NCBI GenBank assembly: GCA_905215055.1
Contig: CAJMOH010000036.1
Span: forward strand, 1 to 28,962
DNA: 28,962 nucleotides
Direction of reading: 5' to 3'
Origin: an uncultured bacterium
GTDB lineage: Bacteria > Bacillota > Clostridia > Oscillospirales > Acutalibacteraceae
The notes under the pieces were generated by a model that saw only the letters and a program-made list of their open reading frames with translations, ran no database searches and was not told the origin of the DNA. Below are positions 1 to 8,164 of the stretch, piece after piece. The first letter of the stretch is position 1, and each line of letters opens with the position of its first letter. Made by a program: the position numbers and the translations under genes.

Positions 1-312
1 GGGTCCGTGCGCTTCGCTTACTTCCCTTCTGAGGAACCGCAGATCCTGTGTCCGCGATTTCCAGCAGGGCGGGGGCCGATTCCCGGCTGCTCTCCTTGGG
101 AGAAAGTAACCAAGGAACTTTTTCGTCGCGGGTTCGTGCGCTTCGCTTACTTTCCTTTTTGAGAACCGCAGATCCTGTGTCCGCGGTTTCCAGTAGGGCG
201 GGGGCCGATTCCTGGCTGCTCTCCTTGAGAGAAAGTAACCAAGGAACTTTTTCACCCCGGGTCCGTGCGTTTCGCTCTTACTTTCCTTTTTGAGAACCGC
301 AGATCTTGTGTC
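1..312. repeat. Tandem repeat, ~129-bp unit, about 2.5 copies
   Basis: Three successive units begin with GGGTCCGTGCG-like sequence at 1, 132 and 259; the third is cut short near 312 where similarity ends. Each full unit carries in the same order a CTTCGCTTAC stretch, GAACCGCAGATC, a GC-rich centre (GGGCGGGGGCCGATTCC) and GAGAAAGTAACCAAGGAAC. The units differ by scattered substitutions and small indels (131 and 127 bp), so they are old copies. The array probably extends past the left edge. No coding or mobile function is evident; an open frame across it exists only because no stop falls in the repeat. Confidence 0.85.
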
Positions 313-317
313 TGCGA

Positions 318-737
318 TTATACCTTCTTTTTTCTTCCGATGTCCTTCAGCCCTGGCAGGGCCAGCAGAAAGCCTGCCAGCCACAGGGAAAGGTCCGTGG
401 CGGATACGGTATCCATAAAGAGGTCTACCACAGCCAATCCCAGGCCGGTGGCAAAGGCGTCCAGGAGCAGATAGAGGGTTCGCGCGCCCCACAGAGGCAG
501 CTTTCCCAGGGAGTAGAGAGCCTGGGGCAGTGCCTCCGCCGTCAGGGAAACCGGGATGGAAACCAAACCGCCCCAGAAGAAAAACACCACAATGTCCCTG
601 ATGCCCCGGTACTGAAATCCCAGGGGGACCATCAGCGTGGCGCACACCAGTCCGCATACCGCTGAGACCGCAAAGGCGAAAAGGGCGAATATGCCCGCGC
701 CAATCAGTATATCTTGCCAGCGCTTCGATTGTTTCAC
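318..737 (-). CDS. Small membrane protein, YrvL-like
   Basis: A 139-residue hydrophobic protein with about four predicted membrane segments (roughly residues 10-35, 45-65, 85-105 and 115-130) and a basic C-terminal tail. The spacing of GFQY, a hydrophobic FFFWGG stretch, the SIPVSL/ALPQAL segment and a late D-FMD-V pattern resemble the YrvL family, whose Bacillus member is a membrane regulator; this match is from memory and tentative. The start is GTG at 737 with GGGAG upstream. It lies 18 bp downstream of the tmcAL stop and is probably co-transcribed. No terminator is visible before the repeat array on its 3' side. Confidence 0.55.
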   Translation of the reverse strand: MKQSKRWQDILIGAGIFALFAFAVSAVCGLVCATLMVPLGFQYRGIRDIVVFFFWGGLVSIPVSLTAEALPQALYSLGKLPLWGARTLYLLLDAFATGLGLAVVDLFMDTVSATDLSLWLAGFLLALPGLKDIGRKKKV

Positions 738-755
738 AGACGGTACACTCCCTTT

Positions 756-1949
756 TCAGAATCCAACCTTGACAAGCCTTTCGGTGTAATCTCTTCCGCA
801 GGGGGTGGGGCGGGGCAGAGCCAGACCGTACAGGTCGCCGGACCGGGCCTCCAGCTCAAACAGAGAGAGGGCCTCTCCTCCCAGCCTAGAGAAATCTCCG
901 GCCCGCAGGGCCAAGGGCAGGCTGGGCCGGGCCTGCCGCAGAATTTCCTGCCCGGCGGGGGTCATGCCAAGCACCCGCAAATAGAGAGGAAGAGGGGGCA
1001 AATCCCGGGTCAGGCCCAGAAAGGCGCTCATGCACAGCCGCCGCACCCTGGCGTGGGAGTACCGCTTGGACTTTACCAGAGCGTAAAATTCCTCCAAGCT
1101 TCCTGCCTGCCGCGCCGCCTGGCGCAGCCGGTGTTCCAACCCCTCGCTCACGTCCGGCAGCCGGGAAAAATCCTCCACCGTCATGGAGCGCAGCTTGCAC
1201 AGCACAGCCCGCTCCAGCCGGGAAAGGCTGGCAGGGCAGGCTCCCCTTTCCGCCTGCTCCCTCCAGGCGTTCAAGGTGAGCTCCGGCAGTCTTCCGGAAA
1301 GGTCCTCTCCCGCCGCCAGCAGCTGCCTGGCCTGGGACGCGGACAGAATAGCCCCCTCCCGGTCGGGAAGGTCGTGGCCTGCGCCCAGCCTGGGAAAAAC
1401 CTGAGCCTCCATGCCGCCGCCCTGAACCAGCAGGGCTTTCAGGTACTCCACCCCCAGGATGCAGTTGGGCTTTTCAAGCAGGGCGGCGGTTTTCTCTCCC
1501 GCCAGAAGGGCCGCTGCCTGCTGCCGCCGCCGCGCGAAGGGGAGGGTGGGGTCCACTCTTCCCAATGCCTGGGAAAATTCCGGGGAAAGCAGGGCTTTCG
1601 CCAGGTCCCACAGGGGCCGGATGTCCTTCTCCTCGCTGCCGAAAAGCAGGCTGTCCACGCAGCCCAAACCCCGTGCCACAGCAACGCCTCCCGCGGCGAA
1701 CCGTTCCGCTCCGGCGCAGGCCCAGGGAAGGGGCAGTTCTGCCACCAGGTCCGCTCCAGAGGCCAAAGCCAGACGGGTTCTGGCCCACTTGTCCAGAATG
1801 GCAGGTTCTCCCCGCTGGACGAAGTTCCCAGAGAGAACGCACACCAGCCCCTCAAAATGGGCCTTGGCATGGGCAAACAGGGCCTGATGGCCGCTGTGAA
1901 GAGGATTCAACTCGCAGATAACGGCACAAACTTTACTTTTCTCCTGCAT
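756..1949 (-). CDS. tmcAL: tRNA(Met) cytidine acetate ligase (TmcAL)
   Basis: A 397-residue protein of the YlbM/TmcAL nucleotidyltransferase family, which uses ATP and acetate to make N4-acetylcytidine at the wobble position of elongator tRNA-Met. The N-terminus carries the family signature: CELNPLHSGH (HxGH-type nucleotide-binding motif), then SGNFVQRGEPA, and KWARTRLALASGADLVAELP. The C-terminal third is helical and basic, as expected for tRNA binding. The length is normal for the family. The ATG at 1949 has an AAAGGAAA site close in front. It is divergent from acetate kinase, an interesting pairing because acetate is its substrate, and it leads the yrvL-like gene. Confidence 0.9.
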   Translation of the reverse strand: MQEKSKVCAVICELNPLHSGHQALFAHAKAHFEGLVCVLSGNFVQRGEPAILDKWARTRLALASGADLVAELPLPWACAGAERFAAGGVAVARGLGCVDSLLFGSEEKDIRPLWDLAKALLSPEFSQALGRVDPTLPFARRRQQAAALLAGEKTAALLEKPNCILGVEYLKALLVQGGGMEAQVFPRLGAGHDLPDREGAILSASQARQLLAAGEDLSGRLPELTLNAWREQAERGACPASLSRLERAVLCKLRSMTVEDFSRLPDVSEGLEHRLRQAARQAGSLEEFYALVKSKRYSHARVRRLCMSAFLGLTRDLPPLPLYLRVLGMTPAGQEILRQARPSLPLALRAGDFSRLGGEALSLFELEARSGDLYGLALPRPTPCGRDYTERLVKVGF

Positions 1950-1965
1950 TTTCCTTTGAAACTCC

Positions 1966-1994
1966 TTGAATTTACACGGGAAATGGTCTAAAAT
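1966..1994 (+). promoter_or_regulatory. Putative sigma-A promoter of ackA
   Basis: TTGAAT (1966-1971), a 17-bp spacer and TAAAAT (1989-1994). Transcription would start near 2001, giving an ackA leader of about 115 nt. Confidence 0.6.
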
Positions 1995-2027
1995 GGGACT
2001 GCGTCTTTATCAATCATTTTACACGAA

Positions 2028-2093
2028 CAGCCCGCTGGCGACAAGGGGCTGGTGAAATTTGATCCCCCCGTGGGCAAGCGTCTGTCTGGGGGG
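2028..2093 (+). promoter_or_regulatory. Two hairpins in the ackA 5' leader
   Basis: CAGCCC (2028-2033) can pair with GGGCTG (2046-2051), and CCCCCC (2064-2069) with GGGGGG (2088-2093). The second hairpin ends a few bases before the purine-rich ackA ribosome site (about 2097-2107). Neither has a U-tract, so they are not terminators; they may affect mRNA stability or initiation. No known riboswitch was recognised. Confidence 0.4.
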
Positions 2094-2116
2094 CAGAGGA
2101 AAGGAAGATTCGAAAC

Positions 2117-3325
2117 ATGAAAATTCTCGTCATCAACGCTGGCAGCTCTTCTCTGAAGTACCAGCTCATCGACATGGACAACGAGCAGATGGTGTGCAAG
2201 GGCAACTGCGAGCGCATCGGCATGCCCGGCGGCATCTTCACTCACAAAACCGCCGACGGCCGGGAGCTGCACAAAAACGTGAACATGCTGGACCACGCCG
2301 CTGCCTTTATGCAGGTGAAAAACGCCCTGATCGATGGGGAATACGGCGTTATCCAGAGCCTGGACGAAGTGGCCGCTGTGGGCCACCGCATCGTGCAGGG
2401 CGGCGCCATCTTCCACGAGTCTGTGCTGGTGGACGAGAAGGTTATCGAGGATATTGAGAGCCTGATCCCCCTGGCTCCCCTGCACAATAAGGCCCACAGC
2501 CAGGGCATCCGGGCCTGCCGGGAGGTCTTTGGCGAGCAGGTTCCCGAGGTGGTGGTGTTTGACACCGCTTTCCATGCCACCATGCCTCCCAAGGCCTACA
2601 TGTTCAACGTTCCCTATGAATATTACGAGAAGTACGCCGTGCGCCGCTATGGCTTCCACGGCACCTCTCACCGCTATGTCAGCCATCGCTGCGCTCAGCT
2701 GATGGGCCAGGATATCAAAGACCTGAAGATGATTACCTGCCATCTGGGCAACGGCTCCTCCATCACCGCCATTGACGGCGGCAAGGTGATTGACACCAGC
2801 ATGGGCCTGACCCCCCTGGACGGCTTTATGATGGGCAGCCGTACCGGCACCCTGGATCCCTCTGTGGTCACCTTCATCATGGAGAAGGAGCATCTGACTC
2901 CCTCGGAGATGGACCAGATTCTGAACAAGAAGTCCGGCCTGCTGGGTATTTCCGGCGTCTCCAGCGACGACCGGGACGTGACCAAGGCCGCTGCCGAGGG
3001 CAATGAGCGGGCAAAGCTGGCCCACGAAATTCTGGAGTATCAGATTTCCAAGTTCATCGGCGGCTATATGGTGGCTCTGGGCGGATGCGACGCCATTGTG
3101 TTCACCGCCGGTGTGGGCGAGAACCAGTCCCACCACCGCCAGGTTGTGGGCGATTACTTGGAGTTCCTGGGCGTAAAGATCGACCCCGAGCTGAACAAGG
3201 AGATGGTTCTGGGCAAGGAAGGCCTGATTTCCGCCCCCGATTCCCCCATCAAGGTCTACGTCATCCCCACCAACGAGGAGCTGGTTATCGCCCGGGATAC
3301 CAAGGCTCTTGTGGAAAAGCTGTAA
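2117..3325 (+). CDS. ackA: Acetate kinase
   Basis: A 402-residue cytoplasmic enzyme interconverting acetyl phosphate + ADP and acetate + ATP, the ATP-yielding last step of acetate fermentation. All family motifs are in order: INAGSSSLKYQL at the N-terminus, GHRIVQGG, FDTAFHATMP, RRYGFHGTSHRYV, CHLGNGSSI, PLDGFMMGSRTGTLDP and a late FTAGVGEN. Length is typical. The ATG at 2117 follows an AGGAAAGGAAG site. It has its own promoter and ends in a hairpin terminator, so it looks monocistronic; phosphotransacetylase is not adjacent. Codon use is strongly biased to C/G-ending codons, consistent with high expression. Confidence 0.97.
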   Translation: MKILVINAGSSSLKYQLIDMDNEQMVCKGNCERIGMPGGIFTHKTADGRELHKNVNMLDHAAAFMQVKNALIDGEYGVIQSLDEVAAVGHRIVQGGAIFHESVLVDEKVIEDIESLIPLAPLHNKAHSQGIRACREVFGEQVPEVVVFDTAFHATMPPKAYMFNVPYEYYEKYAVRRYGFHGTSHRYVSHRCAQLMGQDIKDLKMITCHLGNGSSITAIDGGKVIDTSMGLTPLDGFMMGSRTGTLDPSVVTFIMEKEHLTPSEMDQILNKKSGLLGISGVSSDDRDVTKAAAEGNERAKLAHEILEYQISKFIGGYMVALGGCDAIVFTAGVGENQSHHRQVVGDYLEFLGVKIDPELNKEMVLGKEGLISAPDSPIKVYVIPTNEELVIARDTKALVEKL

Positions 3326-3355
3326 GCTCGCTACGGGACGAATACAAGGGACAGA

Positions 3356-3387
3356 AGAGCTGCTGGCTGTTGGCTGGCAGCTCTTTT
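3356..3387 (+). terminator. Intrinsic terminator after ackA
   Basis: AGAGCTGC (3356-3363) pairs with GCAGCTCT (3377-3384) around a 13-nt loop, followed by TTTCTC. It lies about 30 bp after the ackA stop. Confidence 0.7.
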
Positions 3388-3431
3388 CTCATGGGAAGAA
3401 ATGCCATTTTTCGCAATCTTTCCGCAAAAGG

Positions 3432-3460
3432 TTGCAAATTTGTAATCTTTTCGCTATAAT
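3432..3460 (+). promoter_or_regulatory. Putative promoter of the SLH-muramidase gene
   Basis: TTGCAA (3432-3437), 17-bp spacer, perfect TATAAT (3455-3460), about 58 bp before the chosen GTG start, within a locally AT-rich stretch. Confidence 0.7.
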
Positions 3461-3517
3461 AAAACCTGTATTTTGTAAACTTCTGAAAACGCCTTTGTGA
3501 TTTATGGGAGGTCCAAC

Positions 3518-6415
3518 GTGCAAAAAACGGGAAACAGAACGGCAATCACATGGGTGGCGCTGCTTTTGGCGCTGCTGTTTCTTCTGCCCGCGCCAAACGC
3601 GCTGGCAAGAGAGGCGGAGTCCTCCTCCGCCCTTTCGTCCGAAGACTCTCAGGAGGAGTCCAGCCTTTTGGAAAGCAGCTCTTCCTCCGAAAGCCAGCCG
3701 GAGGCTTCAGACGCAGAGAGCCAGCTTTCTTCCCAGGAGGAAAGCGACCCTCAGCCCACCCCGGCCCCGGAAGAGGAATCCTCCTCCCAGCTGGAGGGGG
3801 AAAGCTCCCAGCTGGAGAGCAGCAGTCTGGAGGAGACAGAGGCGGAGACCTTTGCCGCTTATCCTCTGCTGAAAACCGGGGGACACGAAGCCTATATGTC
3901 CGGCGAGGCCGGCGCTCTCTTCTATCCTGACCGGGCCATGACCCGGGCGGAGATGGCTCAGGTGCTGTACAATTCCCTGGCCTCTTATCCGCCGGTGGAG
4001 CAAAGCTATTTCGACGACGTCCCCTCCGGCAGCTGGTACGCCGCGGCGGTAAACACCCTAGCCCAGCTGGGGGTCCTCAGCGGCTATGGAGACGGAACCT
4101 TCCGTCCCACCGAGCCTGTCAGCCGGGCGGAGTTTGTCGCCGCCGTGTGCAAATGCTTTGACAAATTAACTGTTGGGGACACCTCCCGCTTTTCCGATGT
4201 GGCGGGCCATTGGGCCGTGGAATACATCGGCCAGGCAACCGCCGCCGGTTGGATCAGCGGCTATACCGACGGTACCTTCCAGCCGGACGGCAATATCCTC
4301 CGCTGCCAGGTGGCTTCCATCATGAATTATGCCCTGGAGCGCACCGGCGACGGTTTCGCCGCGGACGCCAACACCCAGGAATTTGTGGATGTGCCCACCT
4401 CTCACTGGGCTTTTGAGCATATCGCCGAGGCTGCCGATCCTGTATACGATGACCCCACCGCCACCATCACCGGGAATGAGGTGCGGGTCCGCTCCGGCCC
4501 GGGTACCACATATAGCATTTTGGGCGAGGTAAATACGGGGGACCTTGTCTATGTGCTGGCGGACCCCTCTGGGGGCTGGGTGCAGGTCCGCACCATGAGC
4601 GGCATTGTGGGCTACGTTAGCAGCCAGTATGTGCGGCTCGATGAGGAGGAGCCTTCCGACGATCCCAGCGGGTTCCAGGTGGGCCAAACCGTCCAGGTGA
4701 CGGCGGAGCCGTTTCTGCGGCTGCGCGCCCAGGCCAATACAACCTCCACCATCTTGGCGGAGCTGAGCACTGGCGTGCTGCTCACCGTCACCAGCGTGGA
4801 GTCCAACGGTTGGCTGGGGGTGCGCACCAGCGGCGGCGATACCGGCTACGTCAGCGGGGAGTATGTGGTGGTTTACGATCCCGACGGCGGCACCGCCACG
4901 GGGGCCACTCTCAGCGCTTCCCGCCTGACCCTGTCCCAGTATCAGAGCATCCGCCTGGACGGCTCTGTCACCTCCAACCTTTCCGCCATGCACTGGGAGA
5001 GCAGCAACGAGGCCGTGGTCTCCACCGGCTACACCGTCAGCTACGGCGGCAACAGCCAGGGGGCTATGCTCTATGGCGTCAGCCCTGGCACGGCCACCAT
5101 CACCTTCACAGACGGGACCGGCACCACAAAGGCCACCTGCACTGTTACGGTCATCGCCCCGGAAGCCGTCCGCTTTGCCTACGGCGAGGGTAATATTGTG
5201 GCTGCCGGGGAGAGCTTTGACCTGGTGGCCGTCACCGACACAGGCAAAACCTCCGTGCAGTTTGAGATTGTAGACGGTCCCGCCAGTGGGAAATATGTTG
5301 CCGATACGGTTGTCACGGAAAGCCACACCTCCTCCTACGGCCTGCCCGCCAATACGGTGAAGGTGTTCTCCAGCACAGTGAAATTCGGCACGCCGGGCAC
5401 CTACACGGTCCGGGCCACCTCCCAGACAAGCGGCGGCTCCTGGTCCACGGATTCTTACGAGTTCACCGTGGCGGTGACCTCTTCCAATGGCAGCGCTACC
5501 ACTGCCTCCGACGACGAGCGTCAGCCCAGCGGGGAGATCATCGACGTGCTGGCGGACTTTGAGGCCTCTGGAGGCTATATTGCGGAGATCGAGGACGACC
5601 TGCTGTCGCGGGGCAACCCCACCATCGGCTACGGCTATGTGGTGCAGCAGAATGTGGCCTTCTACAACAACATGACAGAGACCGAGGCCTACGCACAGCT
5701 GGTGGACACGGTAAATTCCAGCAGATTCGGCGGCGCGGTGGAGAATTTCCGCCAGCAGTATGACATCAAAATGAGCCAGGCCCAGTTTGACGCCCTGACC
5801 AGCTTTGTGTACAACCACGGGGCGGGAGTGCTTTCCTCCCAATATGGCTACTGCCGCGCGCTGCTCAACGCCGCGGATCCCACGGGCATTTCCTCCTCCA
5901 ATACCGCCACAGGCACCGTTACAGTGACGGACATTGACACCCCCGATCCGGAGAACGCCGGGGAAACAGCGGCGCCTGTCTTTACCAGCACAGACATCAA
6001 CAGCGAGCAGGTGATGGTCCTGCCTAGCGGCGCCCGGGTGACAATCGACGGCTACCGCATCCAAACCCGGACGGTTACTTACTGGGACGGCAGCACCGCC
6101 ACCATCGGGGACCGGGTGTGGTACCATGTGATCTATAACAGCCGGGTGGGCTGGATCCCCGCCGGTTACATCACCCTGGACAACAGCGGTGGCTGCGACC
6201 TAACCTATGTGGATTCCACCGTCCTTGCCAACAATTTCCTCCAGTGGAATTCAGGGATGATTTCCGGTTTGATCTACCGCCGCATTGCCGAGTGCAACAT
6301 TTTCTTCTTCGGCGACTATGACCGGGCCATGAAAGACAAGGGCTATTGGGGCGAAAATACTTACGGCTATCACTTCCCAGAAAACATCAGCCAGTATGAC
6401 AGCACCCAAAACTGA
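3518..6415 (+). CDS. Secreted SLH/SH3/Ig-like protein with GH24-type muramidase domain
   Basis: 965 residues from GTG 3518, preferred over GTG 3497 because GGGAGG sits 7 bp upstream and the product then opens with a clean signal peptide (1-30, ending APNALA). Order by eye: Ser/Glu-rich linker (35-115); three S-layer homology repeats (about 115-290; YPDRAMTRAEMA, SGYGDGTFRP, SGYTDGTFQP); two SH3b domains (about 315-370 and 388-447); a Big_2 Ig-like domain (464-545); a second beta-rich domain (546-658); a GH24 phage-lysozyme-type domain from 672 with FEASGG (Glu682), Asp693/694, PTIGYGY (Thr702) and QFDALTSFVYNHG (756-768). An SH3-like segment (about 791-904) precedes the motif GLIYRRIAE, which normally closes GH24. 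The likely role is cutting or remodelling peptidoglycan from a wall-anchored position. Catalysis is inferred; E-to-D/T spacing is longer than in T4 lysozyme. Confidence 0.88.
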   Translation: MQKTGNRTAITWVALLLALLFLLPAPNALAREAESSSALSSEDSQEESSLLESSSSSESQPEASDAESQLSSQEESDPQPTPAPEEESSSQLEGESSQLESSSLEETEAETFAAYPLLKTGGHEAYMSGEAGALFYPDRAMTRAEMAQVLYNSLASYPPVEQSYFDDVPSGSWYAAAVNTLAQLGVLSGYGDGTFRPTEPVSRAEFVAAVCKCFDKLTVGDTSRFSDVAGHWAVEYIGQATAAGWISGYTDGTFQPDGNILRCQVASIMNYALERTGDGFAADANTQEFVDVPTSHWAFEHIAEAADPVYDDPTATITGNEVRVRSGPGTTYSILGEVNTGDLVYVLADPSGGWVQVRTMSGIVGYVSSQYVRLDEEEPSDDPSGFQVGQTVQVTAEPFLRLRAQANTTSTILAELSTGVLLTVTSVESNGWLGVRTSGGDTGYVSGEYVVVYDPDGGTATGATLSASRLTLSQYQSIRLDGSVTSNLSAMHWESSNEAVVSTGYTVSYGGNSQGAMLYGVSPGTATITFTDGTGTTKATCTVTVIAPEAVRFAYGEGNIVAAGESFDLVAVTDTGKTSVQFEIVDGPASGKYVADTVVTESHTSSYGLPANTVKVFSSTVKFGTPGTYTVRATSQTSGGSWSTDSYEFTVAVTSSNGSATTASDDERQPSGEIIDVLADFEASGGYIAEIEDDLLSRGNPTIGYGYVVQQNVAFYNNMTETEAYAQLVDTVNSSRFGGAVENFRQQYDIKMSQAQFDALTSFVYNHGAGVLSSQYGYCRALLNAADPTGISSSNTATGTVTVTDIDTPDPENAGETAAPVFTSTDINSEQVMVLPSGARVTIDGYRIQTRTVTYWDGSTATIGDRVWYHVIYNSRVGWIPAGYITLDNSGGCDLTYVDSTVLANNFLQWNSGMISGLIYRRIAECNIFFFGDYDRAMKDKGYWGENTYGYHFPENISQYDSTQN

Positions 6416-6429
6416 CGGCAAAAAAAGCC

Positions 6430-6460
6430 GCCCGTTCCCAAAAGGAGCGGGCGTTTTTTT
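6430..6460. terminator. Bidirectional intrinsic terminator
   Basis: GCCCGTTCC (6430-6438), loop CAAAA, GGAGCGGGC (6444-6452), then seven T on the plus strand; AAAAAA just upstream gives a U-tract on the minus strand. It serves both convergent genes, the SLH-muramidase and yifB/comM. Confidence 0.9.
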
Positions 6461-6463
6461 GCG

Positions 6464-7990
6464 CTATTTGTTCAGCCAGTATTTCCGGTCCAGCGTTCGG
6501 TATTGGACGGCCTCCGCGGCGTGGGAGGTGTCAATTTTCTCGCTGCCTTCCAGGTCGGCGATGGTGCGGGCCACCTTCAGCACCCGCCCGTAGGTTCTGG
6601 CGGAGAACCCAAAGACCTCAAAGGCCCGTTGCAGCAGGCGGTTTGCCGCCTCAGTGGTCTGACACAGCTCCTGAAGCTGCGCGGCGGGAATGTCCGCGTT
6701 GCAGGTAATGGGCAGGCCCTCCAGCCGCTGGTGCTGCAAGTCTCTGGCGGCGTTTACCCGCTGGCGGATCTGGGCGGAGGGTTCCTCTCTTTTGCTGGAG
6801 GAAAGCTCCTCAAAGGCAACGGCCGGCACCTCGATGTGCAGGTCAATTCGGTCCAGCAGTGGCCCGGAGACCTTTCCCAAATACCGCTCCACCGCGTGGG
6901 GAGAGCACAGACAGGGATGGGTGGGGTGGCCGAAGTACCCGCAGGGACAGGGGTTCATGGCAGCCACCAGCATAAACCGGCAGGGGTAGGAGGTGGTTCC
7001 TCCCGCCCGGGAAATGGTCACCTTGCCATCCTCCATGGGCTGGCGCAGCACCTCCATCGAGGCGCGGGAAAATTCCGGCAGCTCGTCCAGAAACAGCACG
7101 CCGTTGTGGGCCAGGGAGATCTCGCCGGGCTGCGGGGTGGGACCGCCGCCTGCCAGCCCGGCGGTGGAGATGGTGTGGTGGGGCGAGCGGAAGGGCCTGG
7201 TCCGCAGCAGGGACACCCCAGCGGGCAGCTTTCCCCGAACAGAGTGGAGCTTGGTGGTTTCCAAAGCCTCCGCGAAGGTCATCTCCGGCAAAATGGAGGG
7301 CAGCCGTTTGGCCAGCATGCTTTTGCCGGATCCCGGCGGGCCGATCAGCAGCACGTTGTGGCCGCCGCTGGCAGCGATTTCCAAGGCGCGCTTGGCCTCG
7401 GGCTGACCCTTGACATCGGCAAAGTCCAGGCTTTCCAGCTCTTCTCCTTCCCCGTATTGGGGTGTGGCGGGCGTCAGCTCCAGCATGCCCCGCAGATGCT
7501 CCACCAGCTGCCTCACGTCCCGAATGCCGTACACCTCCAGCCCTTGGATCACCGCGCCCTCCCCGGCGTTTTCCACGGGGACGTACATCCGGCGAAAGCC
7601 GGCGGCTTTGGCGGCGTCCGCCATGGGCAGCACGCCCCGGATGGGCCGCAGCTCTCCAGAGAGGGAAAGCTCTCCCAGAAAAACAGCGTCGTCGGTGTGG
7701 CAGGCAAGCTGCCGGGAGGCCTTCAGCAAGGAGATCAGCAGGGGCAGGTCGTAGATGGGACCCTCCTTCCGCTTGTCGGCAGGGGCCAAGTTCATGGTAA
7801 TGCGGCTGACGGGAAAGTCAAACCCGCAGTTTTTTACCGCCGCCCGCACCCTGTCTCGAGATTCCTTCACCGCGGCGTCCGGCAGGCCCACCAGTTCAAA
7901 GGCGGGCAGTCCTTGGGACAGATCTGCCTCCACCTCCACGGGAAAGGCGCTGATCCCATACAGCCCCATGCTGTAAGTCTTTTCCACCAT
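6464..7990 (-). CDS. comM: YifB/ComM-family Mg-chelatase-like AAA ATPase
   Basis: 508 residues, the usual family length. The N-terminal part (1-170) is the Lon-protease-like S5 fold domain (GLPAFELVGLPDAAVKESRDRV). It is followed by the Mg-chelatase-type AAA core: Walker A in LLIGPPGSGKSMLAKRLP, Walker B in GVLFLDELPEF, and the Cys-rich NPCPCGYFGHP stretch. The C-terminal helical domain ends with arginine-rich segments. Relatives in naturally competent bacteria (ComM) are helicases promoting branch migration during integration of taken-up DNA; in Clostridia the role is less certain. ATG 7990 has a GGATGGAG site. Transcribed alone. Confidence 0.93.
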   Translation of the reverse strand: MVEKTYSMGLYGISAFPVEVEADLSQGLPAFELVGLPDAAVKESRDRVRAAVKNCGFDFPVSRITMNLAPADKRKEGPIYDLPLLISLLKASRQLACHTDDAVFLGELSLSGELRPIRGVLPMADAAKAAGFRRMYVPVENAGEGAVIQGLEVYGIRDVRQLVEHLRGMLELTPATPQYGEGEELESLDFADVKGQPEAKRALEIAASGGHNVLLIGPPGSGKSMLAKRLPSILPEMTFAEALETTKLHSVRGKLPAGVSLLRTRPFRSPHHTISTAGLAGGGPTPQPGEISLAHNGVLFLDELPEFSRASMEVLRQPMEDGKVTISRAGGTTSYPCRFMLVAAMNPCPCGYFGHPTHPCLCSPHAVERYLGKVSGPLLDRIDLHIEVPAVAFEELSSSKREEPSAQIRQRVNAARDLQHQRLEGLPITCNADIPAAQLQELCQTTEAANRLLQRAFEVFGFSARTYGRVLKVARTIADLEGSEKIDTSHAAEAVQYRTLDRKYWLNK

Positions 7991-8027
7991 AAGCTCTCCA
8001 TCCTTCCCGAGATTTTAGCTTTTTTTC

Positions 8028-8056
8028 ATTATACGATATAAGTGGAGAGAAAACAA
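8028..8056 (-). promoter_or_regulatory. Putative promoter of yifB/comM
   Basis: On the minus strand TTGTTT (8051-8056), 17-bp spacer and perfect TATAAT (8028-8033), about 38 bp before the start codon. Confidence 0.65.
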
Positions 8057-8104
8057 CGCGCTGTTATAAAAAACCGCCTCTTTCCAGGAAAAATCAACAG
8101 CATC

Positions 8105-8133
8105 TTGACGAATCCTGCGCTTTGGGATATGAT
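8105..8133 (+). promoter_or_regulatory. Putative promoter of the small sigma factor
   Basis: TTGACG (8105-8110), 17-bp spacer, TATGAT (8128-8133). It lies inside the longer open frame and supports choosing ATG 8165 as the start. Confidence 0.7.
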
Positions 8134-8164
8134 AGGTGCAAGAAAAACCGGGAAGGAGTGCGGC

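Noticed and set aside
48..293. 81-codon open frame across the left tandem repeat
   Set aside because: It repeats the same words because the DNA repeats; no ribosome site and no family resemblance.
1..312. Possible CRISPR array
   Set aside because: Units of ~129 bp are continuous tandem copies without unique spacers, and no cas genes are near.
4166..6127. 653-codon minus-strand open frame
   Set aside because: Antisense shadow of the SLH-muramidase gene in GC-rich DNA; its product is low-complexity Gly/Ala/His with no domain.
6503..8041. 512-codon plus-strand open frame
   Set aside because: Antisense shadow of yifB/comM, which has clear Walker motifs.
8042..8164. 41-residue N-terminal extension of the sigma factor
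   Set aside because: A good promoter (8105-8133) lies within it and the strong ribosome site belongs to ATG 8165.
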